Of a stretch of 64,000 nucleotides of DNA, positions 34,764 through 47,395 are shown in pieces. Numbering within the stretch: position 1 is the stretch's first letter; each line of letters opens with the position of its first letter. The notes beneath the pieces were generated by a model. That model saw only the letters and a list, made by a program, of their open reading frames with translations. It was not told the origin of the DNA and made no database searches. The stretch is from Sipunculus nudus. Lineage: Eukaryota > Annelida > Sipuncula > Golfingiida > Sipunculidae. The DNA is taken from NCBI GenBank assembly GCA_026874595.1, contig CM049317.1:39514401-39578400 (forward strand), in the 5' to 3' direction. The translations under genes and the position numbers were made by a program.

Positions 34764-37700
34764 GTAAGTGACACCAAACAAGCAGTGACAAGGACACAAG
34801 GCAGTCAGTGACAACAAACAAACTATGTCAGGGACACAGGGCAGTATAAGACACCAAACAAGCAATGACAGGGACAACTTGCAGTCAGAGACACCAAACA
34901 AGAAATGACAGGGACACCAGGCAATAAGTGACACCAATCAAGCATTGACAGGGCCACTGGGCAGTCAGTGACACCAAACAAGTAATGACAGGGACAACGG
35001 GCAGTAAGTGACACCAAACAAGCATTGACAGGGCCACTGGGCAGTCAGTGACATCAAACAAGTAATGACAGGAACACCAGACAGTAAGTGACACCAATCA
35101 AGCATTGACAGGGCCAATGGGCAGTCAGTGACACCAAACAAGCAATGACAGGGCCACTGGGCAGTGAGTGACACCAAACAAGCATTGACAGGGACACCAG
35201 GCAGTCAGTGACACCAAACAAGCAATGACAGGGACACCAGGAAGTAAGTGACACCAAACAAGTAATGACAGGGACAACAGGCAGTAAGTGACACCAAACA
35301 AGCATTGACAGGGCCACTGGGCAGTCAATGACATCAAACAAGTAATAACAGGGACACCAGACAGTAAGTGACACCAATCAAGCATTGACAGGAACACCAG
35401 GGAGTAAGTGACACCAAACAAGTAATGACAGGGACAACAGGCAGTAAGTGACACCAAACAAGCATTGACAGGGCCACTGGGCAGTCAATGACATCAAACA
35501 AGTAATGACAGGGACACCAGACAGTAAGTGACACCAATCAAGCATTGACAGGGCCACTGGGCAGTCAGTGACACCAAACAAGCAATGACAGGGCCACTGG
35601 GCAGTCAGTGACACCAAACAAGTATTGACACGGACACCAGGCAGTCAGTGACACCAAACAAGCAATGACAGGAACACCAGGGAGTAAGTGACACCAAACA
35701 AGTAATGACAGGGACAACAGGCAGTAAGTGACACCAAACAAGCATTGACAGGGCCACTAGGCAGTCAATGACATCAAACAAGTAATGACAGGGACACCAG
35801 ACAGTAAGTGACACCAATCAAGCATTGACCGGGCCACTGGGCAGTCAGTGACACCAATCAAGCAATGACAGGGCCACTGGGCAGTGAGTGACACCAAACA
35901 AGCATTGACAGGGACACCAGGCAGTCAGTGACACCAAACAAGCAATGACAGGAACACCAGGGAGTAAGTGACACCAAACAAGTAATGACAGGGACAACAG
36001 GCAGTAAGTGACACCAAACCAGCATTGACAGGGCCACTGGGCAGTCATTGACATCAAACAAGTAATGACAGGGACACAATACAGTAAGTGACATCAATCA
36101 AGCATTGACAGGGCCAATGGGCAGTCAGTGACACCAAACGAGCAATGACAGGGCCACTGGGCAGTCAGTGACACCAAACAAGCAATGACAGGGACACCAG
36201 GCAGTCAGTGACACCAAACAAGCATTGACAGGGACACCAGGGAGTAAGTGACACCAAACAAACTATGTCAGGGACACAGGGCAGTATAAGACACCAAACA
36301 AGCAATGACAGGGACAACTTGCAGTCAGAGACACCAAACAAGAAATGACAGGGACACCAGGCAATAAGTGACACCAATCAAGCATTGACAGGGCCACTGG
36401 GCAGTCAGTGACACCAAACAAGTAATGACAGGGACAACGGGCAGTAAGTGACACCAAACAAGCATTGACAGGGCCACTGGGCAGTCAGTGACATCAAACA
36501 AGTAATGACAGGGACACCAGACAGTAAGTGACACCAATCAAGCATTGACAGGGCCAATGGGCAGTCAGTGACACCAAACAAGCAATGACAGGGCCACTGG
36601 GCAGTCAGTGACACCAAACAAGCATTGACAGGGACAGCAGGCAGTCAGTGACACCAAACAAGCAATGACAGGGACACCAGGAAGTAAGTGACACCAAACA
36701 AGTAATGACAGGGACAACAGGCAGTAAGTGACACCAAACAAGCATTGACAGGGCCACTAGGCAGTCAATGACATCAAACAAGTAATAAAAGGGACACCAG
36801 ACAGTAATTGACACCAATCAAGCATTGACAGGGCCACTGGGCAGTCAGTGACACCAAACAAGTAATGACAGGGACAACAGGCAGTAAGTGACACCAAACA
36901 AGCATTGACAGGGCCACTGGGCAGTCAATGACATCAAACAAGTAATGACAGGGACACCAGACAGTAAGTGACACCAATCAAGCATTGACAGGGCCACTGG
37001 GCAGTCAGTGACACAAAACAAGCAATGACAGGGCCACTGGGCAGTGAGTGACACCAAACAAGCATTGACAGGGACACCAGGCAGTCAGTGACACCAAACA
37101 AGCAATGACAGGAACACCAGGGAGTAAGTGACACCAAACAAGTAATGACAGGGACAACAGGCAGTAAGTGACACCAAACCAGCATTGACAGGGCCACTGG
37201 GCAGTCATTGACATCAAATAAGTAATGACAGGGACACAATACAGTAAGTGACACCAATCAAGCATTTACAGGGCCAATGGGCAGTCAGTGACACCAAACG
37301 AGCAATGACAGGGCCACTGGGCAGTCAGTGTTACCAAACAAGCAATGACAGGGACACCAGGCAGTCAGTGACACCAAACAAGCATTGACAGGGACACCAG
37401 TGAGTAAGTGACACCAAACAAGTAATGACAGAGACACCAGGCAGTCAGTGACACCAAACAAGCAATGACAGGGACACTGGGCAGTCAATGACACCAAAGA
37501 AGCATTTACAGGGACACCAGGCAGTCAGTGACACCAAACAAGCATTGACAGGACACCAGGCAGTCAGTGACACCAAACAAGCAATGACAGAGACACTGGG
37601 CAGTAAGTGACACCAAAAAAGTAATGACAGGGACACTGGGCGCTAAGTGACACCAAAGAAGCAATGACAGGGACACTGGGCAGTCAATGACAACAAAGAA

Positions 37701-38262
37701 GCAATGACAGGGACACCAGGGAGTCCGTGACACCAAAGAAGCAATGACAGGGACACCAGGGAGTCTGTGACATCAACAAGCAATGATAGGGACACCAGGG
37801 AGTCAGTGACACCAATCAAGCAATGACAGGAACACCAGGGAGTCAGTGACACCAAACAAGTAATGACAGGGACACCAGGCAGTAAGTGACACCCAAGTGA
37901 CACTCGGCAGTCAGTGACACCAAACATACAATGACAGGAACACCAGGGAGTAAGTGACAACACACAAGCATTGACAGGGACACTGGGCAGTCAGTGACAC
38001 CAAACAAGCAATGACAGGGACAACTGCCAGTCAGTGACACCAAACAAGCATTGACAGGGACACTAGGCAGTCAGTGACACCAAACAAGCATTGACAATTA
38101 AGGACACTGGGCAGTAAGTGACACAAACAAGTAATGACAGGGACACCAGGCAGTAAGTGACAACACACAAGTAATGACAGGGACACCGGGCAGTAAGTGA
38201 CAACACACAAGTAATGACAGGGACAACGGGCAGTAAGTGACGCAACAAAAGCAATGATAAAT
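34745..38262 (+). repeat. 40-bp minisatellite, about 87 units, includes exon D donor
   Basis: The consensus unit is GACAGGGACACCAGGCAGTA followed by AGTGACACCAAACAAGCAAT. Periodicity is almost exactly 40 bp from 34745 to about 37540. After that, small indels accumulate. Frequent variants are GGCAGTAAGTG versus GGCAGTCAGTG, GGACACC versus GGCCACT, and ACACCAAAC versus ACATCAAAC. The 5' end of the array overlaps exon D. A segment beginning near 34820 is repeated 1440 bp (36 units) later. The minus-strand unit contains no stop in any frame, which explains the many overlapping minus-strand open frames; these are not genes. Confidence 0.97.
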
Positions 38263-38270
38263 TAAATTAT

Positions 38271-39852
38271 TGTATCCCCAGACAAAGTCGGGATACTATG
38301 GTTTCACGACAGTCCCGCCGCCGCCGCCGCAGAAAAACCTTGTGAGCGGGATAACTCAAAAAATATTTCACTGATCTTTTTCAAACTTTACATTTGTATA
38401 GATATAGGTAAGGGGACGAAGCCTATTTAAAATGGGGTCATGACCTATGCTAGGAGAGTGACCTTGACCTTGAATAGGCCCATTTTTGCTGAAAATAACA
38501 CAAATTCTTAAATATCTCAAGTAAGCTTGCATGGATTGGTCCAAAAATCAAGGTGACCGAAGATCTTGGATAGCCTTGTGATATACCAGAAACTGGAGGC
38601 GCCACCTATTATCCTTTTCTTGTTTTTACACCTTTTAATACCCCCATAATTGCCACTTGACAGTACTGTAAGCATTATAAGTCAAAAAACTAATGGACAG
38701 ATTTCTTTCATATTATGCACATGTAGAGATATGGGTTATGGGATGAGGTTTATTTACATTTGGGTCATGACCTTTACCATGAGAGTGGCCTTGACCTTTA
38801 ATGTGTCCATATTTGGTGAAAATCACACACCTCTTATGATATCTCCAGTGTTGATAGCCATATGGATTTCAAACATGACTTATGTATGGCCTACCACTAA
38901 AGTAAGAACCCTATAGGTTCTAGGGTCAAAGGTCAAGGTCACTGGACTCGCATCTTAAAGGATACTGTGGATGCATTTTAAGCATTTTAAACTTTCATCC
39001 CAGGTCTTCCATCTTGAATATTTAGCTCACTTGCCAATAGTGGATGATCCATATCAATTTTGGGGTCACAAGGTCAAAGGTCAAGGCCACAGGAGCTATC
39101 TGTCAAAAAATTAGTTTCTGGATGATAATTCCTGCTTTTATTGATATATAGATTTCAAACTTGACAAGTATATGTCCCATTGGAAAAGCAAGACCCAAAT
39201 TGATTTTGCGGTCATGAGGTCAAAGGTCAAGGTCACAGGACACATCTTTAAAAAGATGTTTGATGCATTTTCAGCCAAACATTTCATCTCAGACATTTCA
39301 TCTTGCACATACAGTTCCCCTGCCAATAGAGGAAGACGCCTGTTAATTGTGAGGTCACAAGGTCAAAGGTGAAGGTCACAGGAGCCATCTGTCCAAAAAC
39401 TTGTTCCCGAGATGATAATTCAAGCTTGGATTAATATATGAATTTCAAACCTGACTTATATGGCCAATCAATAAATCTAGACCTCTATTGATTTATATAT
39501 AAAAGTGGATCAATATCAATTTTGGGGTCACAAGGTCAAGGTCAAGGCCACAGGAGCCATCTGTCAAAAAATTAGTTTCTGGATGATAATTCCTGCTTTT
39601 ATTGATTTATATATTTCAAACTTGACTAATATATGTCCCATTGAAAAAGCAAGACCTCAATTGATTTTGGGGTCATGAGGTCAAATGTCAAGGTCACAGG
39701 ACCAACATCTTCAAAAAGATTGTGGATTGATAGATGGAAGAAACAATAATTGCTTGCCAAGTGTCAGTATATGGGGGCCATTAAAGGGGGGGGGGGGGGG
39801 CATACTATGTCCGGGGATACTCTGGCACCTGCAGTGCCAAGAAATGTCTAGT
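38271..39852 (+). mobile_element. HINE-A copy H4, complete
   Basis: It starts TGTATCCCCAGAC right after the last minisatellite units. It contains a CCG repeat, two 5'-block units (GGGTCATGACC near 38434 and 38766), GGCGCCACC (38599) and about four ~145-bp half-units. A 15-nt G-run (39786-39800) precedes the 3' end, where the complement of the head appears as GTCCGGGGATAC. The hairpin is GGCACC-tgc-AGTGCC, followed by AAGAAATGTCTAGT|T. Length is 1582 bp. Confidence 0.72.
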
Positions 39853-40094
39853 TTATCATCTGTGTTATTCTTCAAATTCAGAGAACATTTAAATGGTTGT
39901 CAGAATGAATCAAAATTATATGTACTATGTAAATCTAACAAAAGTTAAATGAGTCCATTTTGTGGATTAATAGCAAATCATGGCAGTGAAAATGATTAAC
40001 CAGCCCTTCCACATAGTTTCCTGTTACACATGCACTGTAAATACTATGAAAGGTGTTCTTTTGCTATAAATACCACTCAATTGTTCATTGTCAG

Positions 40095-40179
40095 ATCTGT
40101 GAGTTCTTGTTGAGATTGAGAGAAGTAGCAGGCAGTGGGTTTGCCCTTGATCTGCCAGATACCCTGCTGGGTGAAACAG
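40095..40179 (+). CDS. TANC2-like: TANC1/2-like protein, exon E (short)
   Basis: This 85-bp exon encodes 28 residues plus one base. It begins ICEFLLRLREVAGSG and ends DTLLGET, the second half of an ankyrin unit plus a non-canonical loop. The DTLxGET motif occurs at the same place in vertebrate TANC1/2. The acceptor is cattgtcag ending at 40094; the donor is acag|gtatgt at 40180, leaving the first base of an Ala codon completed by exon F. The join D-E-F reads QGHRA-ICEFLL...DTLLGET-A-LSSACYHGH without a gap. Confidence 0.92.
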
Positions 40180-40299
40180 GTATGTACTGTTTGCTTCTTA
40201 ACACAAACTCAAAAAAAGACTCATCTCTTGGTTACTTTGTACATTTGTCTTCATTTAAATTCAAACACTTAATGACATATTTATTAAAATTTATATATT

Positions 40300-40920
40300 C
40301 TATACAACATTAATATTATTTATTTACCCATTACAACATTAATATTATATATTTCCCCTTTTTAACATTGATATTATTTTTCTACCCTTGACAGCATTGA
40401 TTTTATTTATTTCCCCTTACAACATTGATATTATTTTTCTGTCCTTGACAGCATTGATTTTATTTATTTACCCTTTGCAACATTGATATTGTTTTTCTGC
40501 CCTTGACAGCATTGATTTTATTTATTTACACTTTGCAACATTGATATTGTTTTTCTGTCCTTGACAGCATTGATTTTATTTATTTACCCTTTGCAACATT
40601 GATATTATTTTTCTGTCCTTGACAGCATTGATTTTATTTATTTACCCTTTGCAACATTGATATTATTTTTCTGTCCTTGACAGCATTGATTTTATTTATT
40701 TACACTTTGCAACATTGATATTATTTTTCTGTCCTTGACAGCATTGATTTTATTTATTTACCCTTTGCAACATTGATATTGTTTTTCTGCCCTTGACAGC
40801 ATTGATTTTATTTATTTACACTTTGCAACATTGATATTGTTTTTCTACCCTTGACAATGTTGATATTGATAATTACCCTTGACAACATTGATATTATTTA
40901 TTTACCCCTTTCAACATTAA
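40300..40920 (+). repeat. 60-bp minisatellite, ~9-10 units
   Basis: Units of about 60 bp combine 'ccttgacagcattgatttta', a TTTA run, 'ccctttgcaacattgatatt' and 'atttttctgtc'. Central units (40440-40840) are nearly identical and outer ones are diverged. It starts 120 bp after the exon E donor. Each unit is two related ~30-bp halves (caacattgatatt / cagcattgatttt). Confidence 0.92.
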
Positions 40921-40926
40921 TATTAT

Positions 40927-41345
40927 TGTATCCCCAGACAACGTGGGGATACTATGGTTTAAGCACAGTCATGTTGCCTCAGAGATTTATTTTGGATGCG
41001 ATAACTCAGAAAATATTTCACAGATCTTTACCAAACATGACATGTGCATAGATATGGGTAAGAGGACAAAGCTTTTTAAAATGGGGTCATGACCTTTACT
41101 AGGAGAGTGACCTTGACCTTGAATAGGTCCTTTTTGGGGGAAAATCACAAATTCTTAAATATCTCAAGAATTCTTGCATGGATTGATCCAAAGATCAAGT
41201 TGACTGAAGATCTTGGAAAGTGTCATGTACTGAAACTGGTGGCGCCACCTTTTATCCTTTTCTTGTTTTTGTCCCATTTAATACCCCCATCATTCCCCCT
41301 TGACAGTACTGTGAGCATTATAAGTAAAAAACTAATGGACAGATA
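40927..41345 (+). mobile_element. HINE-A 5' fragment
   Basis: Begins TGTATCCCCAGACAACGTGG, with GGGTCATGACC near 41083 and GGTGGCGCCACC near 41240. It stops in the second 5'-block unit, where it is joined to a fragment of the 12089-type repeat (41346-41520, ggtctgaaattac and gactggtggtgccatctgc). From 41521 to 42079 I see no recognised feature beyond AT-rich 'aattgtata' repeats. Confidence 0.65.
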
Positions 41346-42079
41346 GGTCTGAAATTACACATGTCCATTGATCTAGAATGTAACTCCATCTTGTATTCAA
41401 GACTGGTGGTGCCATCTGCAGTGATTTTTGTGTGGCGTCCATCCGTATGTTTGTTTTTGGTGTAAATGCTTATATCTCAGGAGTGGTTCAATGTATTGGT
41501 CTGAAATTTGGCATGTACAGTCGATCCTGCTTAATTGTATATCGTATAATTGTATATCCCATTTAATTGTATAAAATAAAGAAAACCAAAACCTTTTCCT
41601 ATGTCTTCTCAATAAAATTCTCAGTTTATATGAATATCTGCTAAATGTATATATCAGGTAATTGTATAATAAAATCTGTCCATCATGCTCGACAATCCCG
41701 GATATTCATGTGCGACAACACTCTCACGGACTTCTGACCGCCCGGTGTGCTAATAAGCCTTTGATATTGCTCGCCCAACAGGTTTGAAGGGTCACCTCAT
41801 GGACCACTGACCACTCTTTCTTCTAAATAGCCTTTGATATGACTCGAGTCACCAGCTGAAATTGTTTCCCTCCTTGATTACATGCTTAATTAAATGTGTG
41901 TTTGATGCGTTAATTCTACACGTGCCCCCCGGACAAACTGTCATAGGGTAGGTTGCATTATAAACACGGGATATGCTATAAACACAGTCTTCAATCCGAG
42001 AGCATTACCTGTACGGTCAATCAGTGAATGTGTTTTATAATTCATAATAAAATCTGTAAGGAAAACAGTATCAATTTGG

Positions 42080-43380
42080 TTTTTAGCTCAGCTGATTATA
42101 AGTCATCTGAGCTATAGTCGTGGTCCTTTGTCCGTCGGCTGTCCGTCCGTCCATTAAACTGGCATGTTTTAAAACTGTTGGACCTACGAATCTGAAATTG
42201 GGCATACTTTTAGATGTCCCAAAAATCTCCTACCATACCAAAAATTGGGTTACCAGGACTTTGTTCCTTTGAATTATTCAGGAAAAACCTCAGTGTTCCA
42301 TTAAAAACCCATTGTTACACTTCAAGACTGCCTAATATCAAAACCACTGACCTGATATTGACCATTTTTAATATATTAATTTCTCTATATATTTCCTATG
42401 TATATATGAGAAATTAGTTTAACATTTTTTAAATTCTTGAAGTAATTGGCCCAAATATAATGCACTTTGTAAAAATTCAGGAAATATATTTACTCCCTAA
42501 TCTTGAGAATTGCTGAAGCTAGAGACTTTCTTTCAGGTATATAATTATATTTAGTCAAGATTCAATTGTATACCCAAAATTAGATATGAATTTTTTAAAT
42601 TTTATAAGTTATTAGCATAAATATAAAATCAGTACCTTAAATTTTGCCCAGATTTGACCATGGCACATTTTATTCCTGTAACTGTTGTGGATTTAACTTT
42701 CACAGCATGTAACCATAAGCATTTCATCTCTAAATATCTGAAATTTGAAACTAGTTGATAAAAAACTGTTGATTTTATCCCAGTTTTCAAGCACCATGTA
42801 AAGTATTGTTTAGATCAAGCAAGTTTTACGCAGTATGCTAGAGCCCAGCTTCCCACCCCAGCTCTCAGCTCCCAAAATTTGGCATACAGTTAGATGTCCC
42901 CAAAACCCCCCTACCATACCAAAAGTTTGGTCACTAGAATTTCATTCCTTCGAGATGTTAAGAAAAAACTTTAATTTTCAATCAAAAACCCATTGTTACA
43001 CTTCAAGACCACCTAATATCAAAACCACTGATCTGACTGTGATCATATAAAATATACATGTTCTTCTATTTATACTCTATGCACATGCCAGAAATGATGT
43101 GAGTATTGCCAGATTGTTTTAAGTTATGGGCCCGAACATAATGCACTTTGTAAACAAGAAATATATTTACTCCCTTAATATGAAAATTTGCTGAAGCTAG
43201 AGAATTTTTTTTTGGTCAGGGATATAACATTATTTAATCAAGATTCAATTGTATAACCAAAATTAGTTCTGAATTTTTCAAAGTTTTTAAGTTATTAGCA
43301 TAAATCTAAAATAAGTACCTTAAATTTTGCCTAATTTTGATCATCGCATGTTTGTTTCCTGTAAGCACTTTTGATATATC
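42080..43380 (+). mobile_element. HINE-B variant (B-var), two core units
   Basis: Head tttttagctcagctgattataag, GTCC repeats, then a ~700-bp core unit (42150-42830) followed by a second partial unit (42870-43380). Shared phrases include 'ccataccaaaa', 'cacttcaagac', 'taatatcaaaaccactga' and 'gctgaagctagaga'. No 3' hairpin is seen before the next head at 43382. Confidence 0.6.
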
Positions 43381-43381
43381 T

Positions 43382-44260
43382 TTTAGCTCAGCTGACTTTC
43401 AGTCATGCTGGGCTATAGCTATGGGTCTTTGTCCGTCGTCCTTCCGTCTGTCCGTACGGCCACGGCCGTTAGCAGGGCACAATTCGTAACCGTAGGGGCT
43501 AAGGCCATGAACCCTATGCAGTCTTAGAGGTTCTAAAAAGATCTCCTTGCAAACCTAAAATTAGGTCACTGCGACCTATATTGTCGAAGTTATGGGGTGT
43601 GTTTGCACCCCCCAGAAATAATTCTTTTAGCCAAAATTTTCATCCCAAACCTTCCATCTTTCACATACAGCTCACCTACCAACAGGGGAAGAACCATAAT
43701 TATTTTGAGGTCACAAGGTCAAAGGTCAAGGTCACAGAACCAACTTCTTTGAAAAGCCTGTGGATGCATTTTAAGCCAAACCTTTCATCCCAATTCTTTG
43801 ATCTTTCAAATATAGCTCACCTACTAAGTGGGAGAATTCCTATAGATGTTGAGGTCACAAGGTCAAAGGTCAGGGTCACAGGATCCACTTATTTGAAAAG
43901 CTTGTGGACACATTTCAAGCTAGACCTTTCATTCCAAACCTTTCAGCACTGATATCGCTTCTCTGCCAACAGGGGAAAAAACCTGTTGATTTTGAGGTCA
44001 AATGTCAAGTTCACAGCACCCTCTTCTTGTGTGGAGTCATTTTCAGGCAAACTTTTCAATCTATACTTTCCATCTGTCATATATGGCTTACCTACCAATA
44101 GGGGAAGAAACCTATTGATGTTGAGTTCAAAAGGTCAAAGGTCAAGGTCACAATATTGTTCTAAATGCTTGTGAACATATTTCAAGTGAAACTGTTTAAC
44201 CCAAACCTTCAGTCTTTCACATATGCCACATCTATGCATCACTGAATGTGATTCAAACTT
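43382..44260 (+). mobile_element. HINE-B head joined to diverged ~145-bp HINE-A units
   Basis: Head ttttagctcagctgactttcag and an imperfect AGGTCACTGCGACCT at 43563-43577 are followed by four to five units of about 135-155 bp. These units match the half-monomers of the 289-bp array ('ggatgcattttaagcc', 'ccttccatctttcacata', 'gaggtcacaaggtcaaagg'). This shows the 145-bp half-unit can exist outside the dimer and that core repeats move between families. Confidence 0.55.
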
Positions 44261-45429
44261 CATATTTATGGGTCTTTTTGCATGAAGAAATAACTAATTG
44301 ATTTTGAGGTCAGCTGGTCAGAAGGTTAAAGGTTGCAGGTCTAAGTTATTCACTCATTGGTTGCCAAGTAATTACACCTGGCCAGATGTAAGTGGTTAGT
44401 AGTTACCCATCATCTAGAAAGAATCCAGTTGATATGTGGGCAGAAGGCCAAGGTCATAAGTCAGGGATGTTCACAATAACTTATTTTGTAGACCATCTCT
44501 ATTTTTCTTGTATATATAACCATGGCACTCACAACTGGTACATCTCACTGTGTGCCCATAATTGTCAGTGACACTTGTGATATGTGACTCCCTTTTGTAT
44601 CACCTCATGGAGTGATAAGGATATATCATTAGTGCATAACAAAAACACTGTTGCCGGAATGCTTTGGCCAGGCATTAAGACTATGACAGTTAAGTGTTAA
44701 GGTTTAGCTACTGATTTATAAAATGATGGGAACATTTTGCAGTTTATATCATGGAATCATAACAATAAACTTAGTTTTCTAGATATCTGAATATTATTAT
44801 ACAAATCATCAGATATACCAGCAAGTGTTTGTTCTGATAATATGTGGGTCTGTACCTGGATTTAGGATGGCTTTATTTGATTACAAGACTCTTAGTGATG
44901 CTTTCTGCATTTCTTTTCTTTTAGGTTTTGCAGTTTACCTACCCTGCTGACCCCATTGAATAGCAAGCTGATAATTAAAACAAATTGGACATGCACTTTT
45001 TACATGCCTTTTGAATTGTTTTGGACATTCATAACTGTTACATTCTTTGAAGCAATTGCTACAAGTTTAGTGTCTTATTGGAGGATGTGTGATATCAAAT
45101 GTCAGACTTGTCAGAAGACCATTATGTCTGCCAGGTAGCCATTTTAGAAATCCTTTTGCCAGGGCAGTTTCTGTGATTTATTTATGATGTTTGGTCCCTT
45201 TTAGAGGATGTTTGTTGTTCAATTTCTGACCTGTCAGAAATCCAATATGGCCACCAGGAAGCCATCTTTAAATTCCTTTAGAACATATTATCTCAAGAAC
45301 TATTAAAGTGAATGCAGTGGGATGTATATTAATGTAATCTTGCATGGGGTCAAAGATTTCTTAATAAATATGACCATCATTTATGAAAGCTCAGTACAGT
45401 TGGCTTGTATTGAATAAAAATTAATATGG
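44261..45429. other. Intron 5 segment, no gene recognised
   Basis: Contains a 60-codon open frame (44956-45138) and near-duplicate phrases ('gtcagacttgtcagaagacc' and 'tgacctgtcagaaatcc'), suggesting an old degenerate repeat. No TANC similarity and no identifiable product. Confidence 0.45.
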
Positions 45430-45769
45430 AAGCACCTGTTTCACAATAATTCTTGCATGGATTTCCTTGATCTTTTGCTATATTTTGATCTTATATGTGG
45501 CCTGTGTGGTATTCCTTTTGAGACTGACAGGTATCGAGCAAGCTGTGGGATTAGTTCCTGATAGCTCAACAACCATACATTTTGCCTCAGACCATCATTC
45601 ACTATGTTTTAACCAGACATATATGATAAGAATTTATGGCAACGTAGAAAGTTTAAACAAAATTGGCATATAGGTTCTGCAACATTTTTACTAGAAGTTG
45701 TGAATCGCAGCCCATGATGTCGAAGGTCATGCTTGGCAGCTGAGCGTCACGACCCATGGGTCACTTGTT
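45430..45769 (+). mobile_element. HINE-B-type 3' end fragment
   Basis: Shares its last ~170 bp with 58680-58844 ('aaccagacatat', 'gaagttgtgaat', 'cccatgatgtc', 'aggtcatgcttggcagctga') and ends with the palindrome GACCCATGGGTC, then ACTTGT|T. The 5' part is missing. No feature is recognised in 45770-46277. Confidence 0.6.
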
Positions 45770-46277
45770 ATATCATGCAGAAATAAGGATTTCAGCTTGT
45801 TAGTTTTGAAAGTTGAAAGAAATTGGTCATAAACTGTAGCCTTTATTAAAGTTTTCATGAGACCCTGTCAGACCCAGGCTCTACCCAGCCCCTCTTCAGT
45901 CACATGTATGTCATCAAGTTGACCTTTCAGGCCAATTATACACGCTTGACGCGGGGCATATACTTGCAGCTGGGCAGCTTATTGCTGGCCACAGCTGATC
46001 CAGGTGTCCAACCCAGCTCATCTATTAGTTGTTTAGACCAACAGCATAACAATAAACAATGAATAAATAAATTTTTATAGGTCTATAATCACAACTTCAA
46101 AAATAATCAATAGAAAAGGAATGTGGCCGTTGATGAGTAACACCAACAGGGAATTACTTTGCAGTTACTGATGTTTTATGGATTTTGTATGGATGGATGA
46201 AAATGTATTCCAAGTAACACCATTGAGTCACCTATGGTATTTTTCTTTTCAATTTTAATAAAGAAAAAAAAAATAAT

Positions 46278-47395
46278 TGTATCCCCAGACAAAGTCGGGA
46301 TACTATGGTTTCACGACAGTCCCGCCGCCGCCGCCGCAGAAAAACCTTGTGAGCGGGATAACTCAAAAAATATTTCACTGATCTTTTTCAAACTTTACAT
46401 TTGTATAGATATAGGTAAGGGGACGAAGCCTATTTAAAATGGGGTCATGACCTATGCTAGGAGAGTGACCTTGACCTTGAATAGGCTCATTTTTGCTGAA
46501 AATAACACAAATACTTAAATATCTCAAGTAAGCTTGCATGGACTGGTCCAAACATCAAGGTGACCGAAGATCTTGGATAGCCTTGTGATATACCGGAAAC
46601 TGGTGGCGCCACCTATTATCCTTTTCTTGTTTTTACGCCTTTTAATACCCCCATAATTGCCACTTGACAGTACTGTAAGCATTATAAGTCAAAAAACTAA
46701 TGGACAGATTTCTTTCATATTATGCACATGTAGAGATATGGGTTATGGGATGAGTTCTATTTACATTTGGGTCATGACCTTTACCATGAGAGTGGCCTTG
46801 ACCTTTAATGTGTCCATATTTGGTGAAAATCACACACCTCTTATGATATCTCCAGTGTTGATAGCCATATGGATTTCAAACGTGACTTATGTATGGCCCA
46901 CCACTAAAGTAAGAACCCTATAGGTTCTAGGGAAATCCCAGGTCTTCCATCTTGAATATATAGCTCACTTGCCAATAGTGGATGATTCATATCAATTTTG
47001 GGGTCACAAGGTCAAAGGTCAAGGCCACAGGAGCTATCTGTCAAAAAATTAGTTTCTGGAAGATAATTCCTGCTTTTATTGATGTATTGATTTCAAACTT
47101 GACTTATATATGTCCCATTGAAAAAGCAGGACTCCAATTGATTTTGGGGTCATGAGGTCAAAGGTCAAGGTCACAGGACACATCTTTAAAAAGATTGTGG
47201 ATGCATTTTCAGCCAAACTTTTCATCTCAGACCTTTCATCTTGCACATATAGTTCATCTGCCAATAGAGGAAGACCCCTATCAATTTGGAGGTCACAAGG
47301 TCAAAGGTGAAGGTCACAGGAGCCATCTGTCCAAAAATTAGTTTCTGGATGATAATTCCTGCTTTTATTGATGTATGGATTTCAAACTTGACTTG
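46278..47395 (+). mobile_element. HINE-A copy H5, left part (split by pogo-like element)
   Basis: The first 650 bp are almost identical to copy H4: same CCG block, GGGTCATGACC near 46441 and 46773, and GGTGGCGCCACC near 46604. Core units follow until 'aacttgacttgtaccg' at 47395, where an unrelated element begins. The matching 3' end (ctctggcacctatagtgcc, then aagaaatgtctagt) reappears at 49748-49780, but the GTCTGGGGATAC complement is damaged. Confidence 0.7.

Noticed and set aside
34746-38254. Many overlapping minus-strand open frames of 60-110 codons rich in Cys, Leu and Val
   Set aside because: The 40-bp unit has no stop codon in any of the three minus frames, so long open frames arise automatically and run through all frames in turn. 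There is no start context, splice structure or family similarity.
34745-38262. CRISPR-like appearance of regularly spaced repeats
   Set aside because: Direct tandem units with no unique spacers, in an intron of an animal gene.
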